From Desulfobacteraceae bacterium (lineage in GTDB: Bacteria; Desulfobacterota; Desulfobacteria; Desulfobacterales; UBA5616): a stretch of 61,567 nucleotides of DNA. The stretch spans positions 1-61,567 of the forward strand of contig VMSV01000235.1 in assembly GCA_013791935.1 (NCBI GenBank), read 5' to 3'. Position 1 is the first letter of the stretch; each line of letters begins with the position of its first letter. Below are positions 1 to 9,000 of the stretch, piece by piece. A program made the translations under genes and the position numbers. The notes below the pieces were generated by a model. That model did no database searches. It was not told where the DNA came from and worked only from the letters and a program-made list of their open reading frames with translations.

Positions 1-181
1 CGACACCGTGGCCAAGTGGCTGGGCCGGCCTCAAGGACCCATGCATCCCATGATGAAGGACTGGACCCCCACCCATGTAATGAAAAACATCATCCCGTTT
101 CTTAAGAATGCAGGGCTCACCGAAGAGCAAGCCCATACCATCATGGTGGACAATCCTCGAAGACTGTTTGCAGGCGTTTAA
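1..181 (+). CDS. Phosphotriesterase-family protein, C-terminal end (partial)
   Basis: The reading frame is open from base 2 to the TAA at 179-181 and gives about 59 residues, the C-terminus of a protein that begins outside the window. The tail has a long helix region followed by MVDNPRRLFAG. The 'VDNPRR' ending is typical of phosphotriesterase-like and lactonase-like amidohydrolases, zinc-dependent TIM-barrel hydrolases that act on phosphotriesters, lactones or esters. No metal ligand lies in the visible part, so the substrate cannot be judged. It converges on the minus-strand hydrolase gene that ends at 225. The family call rests on the tail motif only. Confidence 0.55.
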   Translation, partial: DTVAKWLGRPQGPMHPMMKDWTPTHVMKNIIPFLKNAGLTEEQAHTIMVDNPRRLFAGV

Positions 182-224
182 CAAGTCATGAGCAAGTCCT
201 TTATCACCAGTGTTTTTCATCAAA

Positions 225-1034
225 CTACAGGATTTTCATGAAATCCAGAACCGTTTGATTGAAGGCTTCCGGGACCTCGATGGCCGAAGCATGGCCTGTT
301 GGGAATACTTTCAATAAGGCCCGGTCGATGGTTTTTGCCATGAACAAAGTAACATCCATGGACATGAACGCATCCTGGTCCCCCGCGATGATCAGGACCG
401 GGCATTTTATCCTGGAAAGATCCGGTGGATTGGCTGCGGCCGCACCCATGGCCTGCATGATGGCGAAATAATGCTCAGGGTTGTTCTGTAGCTTGATGGC
501 CTTATAGGATTTAAAAAGATTCGGATTTTTCTCCCGGATTCCGGGGGTCATGGAACGTTCCGCCATGGAATCGGCGATCCTTTCGATGTTTTTGGACTGA
601 TAAAGCTCCATCATCTGCTCACGACGGGCCATCATTTCCTTCATCTGCTCTTCAGGCATCTGATACCCTACCCCGGCAATGCCACTGTTGGCAAAAACCA
701 ACCCAGAGACCATTTCAGGATACTTCAGGGCAAATTGAAGTCCGATCCTTCCTCCCATGGAATAACCCAGGATACAGGCTTTTTCCACCTTCAGGACACC
801 CAGAAGGCCCCGAATATCCTCCGCAAACAGATCCATGGAAAGATCCCCTTCAGGGGTTTCGGTCTGCCCATGGCCCCGGACATCCAGGGTCACGACTTTG
901 CAGGTTTTGGAAATTTCAGAACCCTGGTTCGTCCACATATTCAGGTTATCCGTAAAACCATGGATCAGAACCAGACATTCCCCTTCACCCTTGACTTCGC
1001 AATTCATCATAATACCATTGGTTTTGATTTTCAT
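225..1034 (-). CDS. Alpha/beta-fold hydrolase
   Basis: A 269-residue single-domain serine hydrolase. The nucleophile elbow is GYSMGG (Ser92), the acid is in GDQD (Asp219 or Asp221) and the catalytic His is in TGHAS (His248). The oxyanion-side HGF motif is near residue 25. I chose the ATG at 1034 because AGGAGGGG lies just upstream; the frame is open to 1097 but has no ribosome site there. The fold covers esterases, haloperoxidase-like enzymes and C-C hydrolases (MhpC/BphD type). A role in cleaving a ring-derived product would fit the catabolic genes further along, but this is inference. There is no signal peptide, so it is cytoplasmic. Confidence 0.8.
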   Translation of the reverse strand: MKIKTNGIMMNCEVKGEGECLVLIHGFTDNLNMWTNQGSEISKTCKVVTLDVRGHGQTETPEGDLSMDLFAEDIRGLLGVLKVEKACILGYSMGGRIGLQFALKYPEMVSGLVFANSGIAGVGYQMPEEQMKEMMARREQMMELYQSKNIERIADSMAERSMTPGIREKNPNLFKSYKAIKLQNNPEHYFAIMQAMGAAAANPPDLSRIKCPVLIIAGDQDAFMSMDVTLFMAKTIDRALLKVFPTGHASAIEVPEAFNQTVLDFMKIL

Positions 1035-1213
1035 TAGCCCCTCCTGTTTTGAGTTGGATGTGATGGTTAAGGAACTATTATTTTTAAAAACTGTCAATCC
1101 TTTTCCATGATTTTGAATAACAGTGGCTGAATAACTTGTCTATTGCATTTGGAATAAAATTAAATCAGTTGCTATTTTAATAAAAAGTGTTACTCTACGT
1201 CCAATTCAACGCG

Positions 1214-1242
1214 GCTTCAACTTAATGTTGGAGCGGTTTTTT
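1214..1242 (+). terminator. Hairpin plus T-run in the region upstream of the cold-shock gene
   Basis: GCTTCAAC (1214-1221) pairs with GTTGGAGC (1227-1234) around a TTAAT loop, followed by GG and six T at 1237-1242. This is a Rho-independent terminator shape, but no plus-strand gene ends before it: the upstream hydrolase is divergent. It either ends a short RNA begun in 1040-1200 or acts as an attenuator in the cold-shock leader. Confidence 0.45.
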
Positions 1243-1321
1243 CCTGAAGGACACAATTTTTTACCCTGTTTCATCCTCCAGTAGAAAATCTTGAGCACTT
1301 TAAAGAAAGGAGGATGATATT

Positions 1322-1522
1322 ATGATTAACGGAACAGTTAAATGGTTTAACGATCAAAAAGGGTTTGGCTTTATTGAGCAGGAAAACGGCCCGGATGTAT
1401 TTGTTCACCATTCAGCAATCAATGCAAGCGGGTTTAAAAGCCTCAATGAAGGCGATCGGGTTTCTTTTGACATCGAACAAGGGAAAAAAGGTCCTGCTGC
1501 AGCAAATGTAACTTTAAGATAA
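1322..1522 (+). CDS. Cold-shock protein, CspA family
   Basis: 66 residues, the full length of a bacterial single cold-shock domain. Both RNA-binding motifs are intact: KGFGFIE (RNP1) and VFVHHSAI (RNP2). It opens with the usual GTVKWFN strand. The protein binds single-stranded RNA and DNA and acts as an RNA chaperone. The ATG follows AAAGGAGG at good spacing. The gene has a long 5' region (about 290 bp to the divergent hydrolase) containing a terminator-like hairpin, consistent with leader-based control known for csp genes. It ends in its own terminator. Confidence 0.95.
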   Translation: MINGTVKWFNDQKGFGFIEQENGPDVFVHHSAINASGFKSLNEGDRVSFDIEQGKKGPAAANVTLR

Positions 1523-1534
1523 GTTCTATAGAAG

Positions 1535-1575
1535 AGGGGCAATCCTAATATATTAGGGGAGCCCCTTGCCTTTTT
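1535..1575 (+). terminator. Rho-independent terminator after the cold-shock gene
   Basis: AGGGGC (1535-1540) pairs with GCCCCT (1561-1566). Inside is a second perfect stem, CCTAA/TTAGG, around TATA (1544-1557). Five T follow at 1571-1575. Confidence 0.75.
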
Positions 1576-1716
1576 AAGTGCTTTTCAAAAAGGCGGCTGA
1601 AAACACCCGCTCTTGATGGATACCGTTTGTCTGCTTGCCTTGATATTGCAGGGCGACGTACTGCAATAATCCTTCGAATAAAAATCCATGATCACCGAAA
1701 CAAAGGAGATTTCACG

Positions 1717-1902
1717 TTGGCAAAATCAAATTTCCAATTTCAAAAACGCCAAAAAGAATTGGCAAAAAAAGAAAAGAAAGAATTGAAGAAACAACGAAAG
1801 ATGGAAGAAAAAACCGAAGAATCGGATATCCAACAGGAAGCACCGGCGTCAGAATCCACGGAACCGGCAGGAATGGAAGGGCAGGAAGGAATGCCATGCT
1901 GA
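1717..1902 (+). CDS. Small Lys/Glu-rich conserved protein
   Basis: 61 residues starting at TTG 1717, placed 6-7 bases after AAAGGAGA; the frame is open further upstream but without a ribosome site. The N-terminal two thirds is a highly charged, probably helical stretch (QKRQKELAKKEKKELKKQRK). The C-terminus is acidic and low in complexity. I recall similar small MAKSNFxFQKRQKEL-type proteins in other deltaproteobacterial genomes but know of no function. The position between a cold-shock gene and an IHF gene hints at a nucleic-acid-related role, which is inference only. Nothing suggests membrane insertion or export. Confidence 0.65.
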   Translation: MAKSNFQFQKRQKELAKKEKKELKKQRKMEEKTEESDIQQEAPASESTEPAGMEGQEGMPC

Positions 1903-1967
1903 TATCTTGAACGGTAAATTGTAAATCTTTTTTTTTAAAATATTGTTTTTGAAATAATAACAGATTC

Positions 1968-1996
1968 TTGACATTCTGAAAGGTTCGTAATAAACT
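1968..1996 (+). promoter_or_regulatory. Sigma-70-type promoter for the IHF-alpha gene
   Basis: TTGACA at 1968-1973, a 17-base spacer, then TAAACT at 1991-1996. The spacing is optimal and the -35 is perfect. Transcription would begin near 2003, leaving a leader of about 65 bases before the ATG at 2070. Confidence 0.6.
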
Positions 1997-2069
1997 CAGG
2001 CCATTTAAAAAAACGGCTTCATTAATCATCATATCGGATTATCATGAAATCTTTCAGAAAGGATATAGC

Positions 2070-2357
2070 ATGACGGTTACACGAAAACATCTGGCCGATT
2101 CCATTCAAGAACAAACCGGGATATCCAAGAACAAGAGTATTGAACTGGTTGAAACGATTATTGAGCTGATATCAAGAACCCTGGAAAATGATGAAGATGT
2201 CATGATCAGTGGATTCGGTAAATTCGCCGTGAAGCACAAAAGGCAAAGAAAAGGCAGAAACCCTGCCACCGGCGATGATATGATGCTTGAACAGCGAAAA
2301 GTTGTAACTTTCAAATGCTCGGGCAAGCTAAGAGAAATGCTCAACGACGAGGATTGA
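2070..2357 (+). CDS. ihfA: Integration host factor alpha subunit (HU/IHF family)
   Basis: 95 residues, the length of an IHF/HU subunit. The DNA-binding arm has GRNPATGDD, with the Pro that intercalates between bases, and the body has ISGFGKFAVK, both diagnostic for the family. The short extended C-terminus (CSGKLREMLNDED) and the sequence RKVVTF favour IHF-alpha over HU. It would bend DNA as a heterodimer with a beta subunit encoded elsewhere, or act alone. The ATG is preceded by AGAAAGGA. The gene has its own promoter and terminator. HU remains possible. Confidence 0.85.
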   Translation: MTVTRKHLADSIQEQTGISKNKSIELVETIIELISRTLENDEDVMISGFGKFAVKHKRQRKGRNPATGDDMMLEQRKVVTFKCSGKLREMLNDED

Positions 2358-2399
2358 TTTCCCGGGCTTTTTAAAGACATGCGGCTGAAACGCAAAATA

Positions 2400-2423
2400 A
2401 GCCGGTTCATCCCGGCTCTTTTT
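2400..2423 (+). terminator. Rho-independent terminator after the IHF-alpha gene
   Basis: AGCCGG (2400-2405) pairs with CCGGCT (2412-2417) around TTCATC, followed by a T-rich stretch (CTTTTTG). It lies about 40 bases after the stop codon. Confidence 0.75.
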
Positions 2424-2733
2424 GTGTATGCCCCACCCCCACCTCGCCCCCCGCGATCAGCGGGATGTTGTTTCCTCCAGCCCTATCATGAGAAAAATAG
2501 CCGGTGTTATTCATCTTTTTTTTATATTTCACGATCTGACATTTTTCATTCATCCATGAATAACCCATCGCACAGGATTCTTCTCCAAAGCCCAAACCTC
2601 CTGTTAATGAAACGTCATTGCTTATAAACTAAATTTATAATATAAAGAATTACTCTTAAGCAATAGTCATCAGGATGCGTATAAACGTGCTTTCGCTACA
2701 GCTCACACGGAACTCACTTCTCTTCTTACTATC

Positions 2734-2943
2734 ACCTAAATTGAGCGTTTCAATATTTCGACCATGAGAAACGTAGTATGATCATAAGAGATTCAACTCT
2801 TTTGGAAGCCAAAATTTTGAAACCCTTCGGGATTTCCGATTTCACCGCATCTGCTGTGTCAAATGCCATCCCGCATAGGCAACTATAGCGAAATGCCATT
2901 TTCCTTGCATCTGCGGCAAACTCGAAAATCGCTCAAATTAGGT
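2734..2943. mobile_element. Possible MITE-like element with imperfect terminal inverted repeats
   Basis: ACCTAAATTGAGCG (2734-2747) and CGCTCAAATTAGGT (2930-2943) are inverted copies matching at 13 of 14 positions. Both ends are flanked outside by ATC, which could be a 3-bp target duplication. The roughly 210-bp interior has no convincing reading frame on either strand. The element lies within the 670-bp gap (2425-3095) before the glucan synthetase; apart from it I see no gene in that gap. The mobile interpretation is inference. Confidence 0.35.
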
Positions 2944-3095
2944 ATCATAAAGACCTTGCGGTCATTACCCTAAAAACCTTGAAGCGGGACATTGGTTCAG
3001 GGGTTCTCTTCCGTACAAACATGGAGATGGGATACATTGATTTTAATCAATCCAATCAAGGACTGCCTGTTATTAATGAGAAGGAGTGTTTCATC

Positions 3096-6000
3096 GTGAT
3101 GCGCCGCTCCACAAACCGGGTTTCCCGGTTATTTCAAATTATGAGGTCCCTCCTCAAAAAGGCCTCCGGGGAAAAAAGCACTGATGAAGAAACACCCCTG
3201 AGGGCGGAGTACTTAAGCACCCTACAGATGGAGGAGCATGGTAAAAATCTTGCAAACTTCCACACCCTGGACGAAAGGCCGGTCCCGGAACGCCTGCTAA
3301 CGAGACTTGCCGAAAATAAAAACGTGCTCCTTGAAGTCCGGGACCTGTTGATTCTGACCGTGAAGGAAAACCGCATGATCGCGCCTGCAGGCGAATGGCT
3401 GCTGGACAACTTCTATCTCATCGAGGAACAAATTCGGACGGCGAGGAGACTTCTGCCCAAAGGTTACGCCAAGGGACTTCCTCGTCTGAAAAATGGCTCA
3501 TCAAGAGGACTTCCCCGAGTATACGACATTGCCCTGGAAACCATTTCCCACGGCGATGGTTTGGTCGATCCGGACCGGCTCAGCAGTTTTGTTGTAGCCT
3601 ATCAGACGGTTAGGACATTGAGAATGGGAGAGTTATGGGCCATTCCCATCATGCTTCGACTGGCATTGATCGAAAATCTCAGGCGGGTTGCAGCGAGGAT
3701 TTCCATTGACAGGGCCAACCGGAACCGGGCCAATTATTGGGCGGACAGAATGACGGAAACCGTGGAAAAGGACCCGAAGAGCCTGATTCTGACGGTTGCG
3801 GACATGGCGCGATCCAACCCGCCCATGGTCAGTTCCTTTGTTGCGGAGCTTGCCCGCCGACTCCAGGGTCAAGGGGCCTCACTTGCCTTGCCCCTGACCT
3901 GGATTGAGCAGCAGCTATCGGCATCCTACTTGACCATCGCCCACCTGGTTCAAGCTGAGAATCAGCAGCAAGCGGCGGATCAGCTTTCCATCAGCAACAG
4001 TATCGGAAGCCTTCGCTTCCTGAATGCGATGGACTGGCGTCAATTCGTCGATAAAATGAGCGTCGTTGAACAAACCCTGCAGGAAGATCCGGCAGGAATT
4101 TATGACAAGATGGATTTTATCACTCGGGATCAATACCGTCACATCATTGAAAAGATCGCAAAAAAGAGCAAGTGCTCTGAAAGGGAGGTGGCCCTTGAAG
4201 CGATCCGGCTGGCCCAACGTAACGGAAACGATAGCAATTGCATGGACCGGGCAGCCCATGTGGGTTTTTACCTCATCGATAAAGGCCTTCCCGAACTCGA
4301 AAGGTGCGCGAATCTCAGATATACCATCATGGACAGGATGAGAAGAACCGGTCGACGGTTTACTGCGCCCATATATATCGGTTCTATTTTTCTTTTCACC
4401 CTGTTTTTTGCATCCGTTTTGCTGGTCCAGATCCGTTCAAACGACATGCACACCCTATGGCTCTGGCTGGTCGGTTTTCTTTCCCTTTTGTCTGTTAGCC
4501 AACTTGCTATTGCTTTGGTTGACCTTTTGGCAACCCATCTTGCCGAACCCAATCCTTTGCCACGAATGAATTTTTCCAAAGGAATTCCTTTGGAATTTTC
4601 CACGCTGGTTGTGGTACCCACCATGCTGACCAGCGTAGAAAGTATTTCGAAGCTCATCGGTTCTCTGGAGGTCCGATTTCTGGCCAACCGGGATGATCAC
4701 CTGCGATTCGGGCTACTGACGGACTTTCAGGACGGTTTCGAGAAAACCCTGGCCGGTGATGAATCCCTATTATCGGAAGCCCGCCAGGGTATCGATGCGT
4801 TAAACAAGCGGTACACGGAAAACGAGGACCGCTTTTTTCTTTTTCATCGGCCCCGTAAATGGAATCCTCAGGAACGAATTTGGATGGGCTACGAAAGAAA
4901 ACGCGGAAAACTTGCGGAGTTGAATTTATTTTTGCGGGGCGGGTCCGGAGATGGTTTTTCTCTCATTGTAGGCCGTAGCGCGGTTTTAACCAAGGTGAAG
5001 TATGTCATCACCCTGGACACAGACACCGATCTTCCCCGGGATTCGGCATGGCAACTTGTTGGCACCATGGCCCATCCCCTCAATCGACCTCAGTATGACG
5101 CGGATAAGCAGCGTATTGTTGATGGATATGGCATCCTGCAACCGAGGGTGGCCGTCAGTCTGCCTGGATCCAACCGGTCCCGGTATGCCCGCATGTGGGG
5201 AAGGGATGCCGGGATTGACCCCTACACCCGTGTTGTTTCCAATGTGTATCAGGACCTCTTTGGGGAAGGCTCCTTCATCGGCAAGGGGATTTATGATGTT
5301 GATACCTTCGAGCAAATGCTCAAGGATCGTTTCCCTGCCAACCTGATCCTCAGCCACGATTTGATTGAAGGGTGCCATGCCCGGTCAGGGCTTATCAGTG
5401 ATGTACAGTTATACGAAGCCTATCCATCGATGTACAGCGAGGATGTGAGCCGACGCCGCCGCTGGATTCGCGGGGATTGGCAGATCCTGCCATGGTTATT
5501 TCCCAGGGTACCGGGACCCAATTCGATTTTTCAAAAAAATACCACTTCTGTGTTATCCCGCTGGAAAATCTTTGACAACCTTCGCCGCAGCCTGGCACCC
5601 GGCGCAATCCTCTTTTTGCTTCTGCTCGGCTGGACCGTGTTGTCTTCTTCGTGGTTTTATACGGCATCGGTCATTGGAATTGTGCTAATTCCTTCTTTTA
5701 TGACTCCTCTCATGGGCATATTCAAGAAACGCAGCGACACCTTGATAAGTCAGCACCTTACCAATGCAGCCGACTCTTCCGTTCGATGCCTTGCCCAGGC
5801 TTTATTTAATTTGCTCTGTTTGCCCTATGAGGCCTATTTCAGCAGCACAACCATTTTTCGAACGATTTGGCTCATGTTGACTTCCGGCAAGGGTCTTCTC
5901 AAATGGACTCTTCCGGGCGAAGGGGATCGTGTGAGCCGGATGGACCTGGCCGGGTCCTGTAAAACCATGTGGATAGGACCGGTGGTTTCAGTGGCCACGT

Positions 6001-9000
6001 CGGTCTATCTTGTTTATGCACGACCGGATGTTTTTCCTCTGGCCCTGCCGGTATTACTTCTCTGGCTTGTTTCTCCCTTTGTCGCATGGTGGATCAGCAC
6101 GCCCCTCATTTCCCGAAGTCCACGACTGACAGAAGATCAGGTCGTTTTTTTAAGAAAACTTTCCCGAAGGACCTGGGCATTTTTCGAGACCTTTGTCGGA
6201 GCGGACGATCATTGGCTACCCCCTGATAATTATCAGGAGGATCCCCTTTCCGTAGTGGCTCACCGCACATCGCCCACCAATATAGGGCTTTCGCTTCTTT
6301 CGGATCTATCGGCCTGTGACTTCGGCTACATTTCCGTCGGCCATTTCATGGACCGAATCACCAGAACGTTCAACACACTGGATGGGTTGGAGCGTTTTGG
6401 TGGTCATTTCTATAACTGGTATGACACGGAATCCCTCACCCCGCTGCTGCCCCTGTATATTTCATCCGTAGACAGCGGGAATCTGGCCGCAAGCCTTCTA
6501 ACCCTGCGAGCGGGATTGCTTGCTCTTCCCGACGAAAAGCTCCCGGGAAAACGTTTTTTTGAGGGCCTTGCCGACACGGCCATGGTGCTCTCGGATGTGG
6601 GAAAAATGCCTTTACCCCCGGACCTTGCACAATTCGTAAATGATATGAAGTCCATGAAGGTTCCATGGCCGGATGGAACCCTTTGGGCTGTAAGACAACG
6701 CCTTACCAGGCTGGCAAAGGCCGCCGAGCGCATAATCTCCAATCCTGACGCTGCCGGAACCGAGGCTGAATGGTGGGCGCATTCTCTTGCTAAACAGTTC
6801 CAAGACGCTGAGGAGGAGTTGACCCTGCTTGCTCCCTGGATTGAGCTGCCGGCTCAGGAGCAGATCCTCGTTGCATTCCCCTGCCTTAGTCCTATACCCA
6901 CACTGCGCCAGTTGTCCTGCTTCGATACGGAGCTGTTGCCACTTATTCACAAAAGGCAAGGGTTGAGCGTGACACCCGAGGAAATAGAAGAGCTTGAAAC
7001 CCTCAAAGGGCTCATCCTTACATCCAGCTTTCGAGCCAGAGAAAGAATCCTTCATCTTGAAGAACTTGCCCGACGCGCCGGGAAACTCGCCGATAACATG
7101 GAATATGATTTCCTTTACGACGAAACGCGACATCTCCTGTCCATCGGATACAACGTCAGCCAAGGTCGAAGGGATGAGAGCTATTATGACTTGCTGGCTT
7201 CGGAAGCAAGGCTCAGCAGCTTTGTTACCATTGCGCAAGGCAAACTCCCGCAAGAAAGCTGGTTTGCCCTTGGGCGTCTTCTAAACAATGTTGGTGGAGA
7301 TCCGATTCTTCTTTCCTGGAGCGGTTCCATGTTTGAATACCTTATGCCCTTGCTGCTGATGCCGACCTATGAACATACACTTCTCGACCAAACCTGCAAG
7401 GCGGCTGTTGCACGGCAAATTGACTATGGAAAAAAGCAAGGCGTGCCATGGGGAATTTCCGAATCAGGCTACAACCTGACCGACAGTCATCTCACCTATC
7501 AGTACAAAGCTTTTGGTGTGCCCGGGCTGGGACTGAAACGAGGCCTTGCCGGAGATCTGGTTATTGCGCCCTATGCCTCAGCTCTGGCGCTCATGGTAGC
7601 TCCCGAGGAAGCCTGCCGGAATCTTGAGGATCTGGCCTCCCAAGGTTTTCAAGGCAAGTATGGTTTTTATGAAGCCATCGACTACACACCCGCCCACTTG
7701 CCCCGGGGCCAGTCCAGGGCTGTGGTTCGATCCTTTATGTCCCATCACCAGGGCATGAGCTTTCTCTCTCTCGCCTTTTTACTCCTTGATCGGCCCATGC
7801 AGAAACGATTCGAATCAGACCCCATGTTTCAGGCAACCGTGTTGTTGCTTCAGGAACGGATGCCCAAAGCCACAGACACATACTCCCCGACGGAGGAATT
7901 TTCCGAGGACCATACCCTTTTACACTCCCTGGAGGAAAGGCCTGTGCGGGTCTACACGACACCCGATACCCCCATACCGGAAGTACAACTTCTGTCCAAC
8001 GGGAGATATCATGTCATGATAACCACGGCAGGCGGCGGATACAGCCGATGGAAAGAATTGGCCGTGACCCGCTGGCGTGAAGATAGCACCTGTGACCCTT
8101 GGGGCGCCTTCTGCTATATCCGTGACTTGTCCAGCGGCGTTTTCTGGTCAACGGCCTATCAGCCGACCCTTAAACCCCCCAAGCGGTACGAAGCCATTTT
8201 TTCCGAAGGCCGTGCGGAATTCAGGCGCCGGGACGAGGATATAGACCTCCATACGGAGATTTCTGTTTCCCCCGAAGATGATATCGAGCTGCGCCGGATC
8301 ACCATTACCAACCGATCCAAGATGCGCAAAACCATTGAGGTCACCAGTTACGCGGAAGTCGTATTGGCTTCCCAGGCTGCTGATGCACTTCACCCGGCAT
8401 TCAGCAATCTCTTTGTTCAAACCGAGATCATCAAACATCAGGGTGCAATATTGGCAACCCGACGGCCCCGTTCCGGTGATGAGCAGCCGCCGTGGATGTT
8501 TCACAAAATGGTGGTGCATGGGGCGGACATGGGCAAATTGTCCTATGAGACTGATAGACTGCGGTTTATCGGCCGGGGGAACACACTGACTGCACCCGAA
8601 GCCATGATTGGCCTGTCTCCCCTGTCCGACAGCCAAGGTCCTGTCCTTGATCCCATTGTGGCCATCCGTTGTCACATCACCCTTGATCCGGATAAATCAG
8701 CCACCGTCAATGTCGTTACCGGTGCTGGCGAAACCCGAGAGGTGTGCGTGGGTCTTGTGGGAAAATACCAGGACCGCCATCTCGCCGACCGGGTTTTTGA
8801 ATTGGCATGGACCCACAGCCAAGTGCTTTTAAGACAAATCAACGCCACGGAACGCGATGCTCAACTCTACGTGAGACTTGCAGCATCGGTTCTCTACGCC
8901 AATTCTTCACTTCGCGCAGGGTCCAGCCTACTCATCAAGAACCTTCGAGGTCAATCCGGACTCTGGGGATATTCCATCAGCGGCGATCTTCCCATCGTAC

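Noticed and set aside
2379..2627. Plus-strand frame of 82 codons after the IHF-alpha gene
   Set aside because: It starts in the terminator region, has no ribosome site and is low in complexity (poly-Pro).
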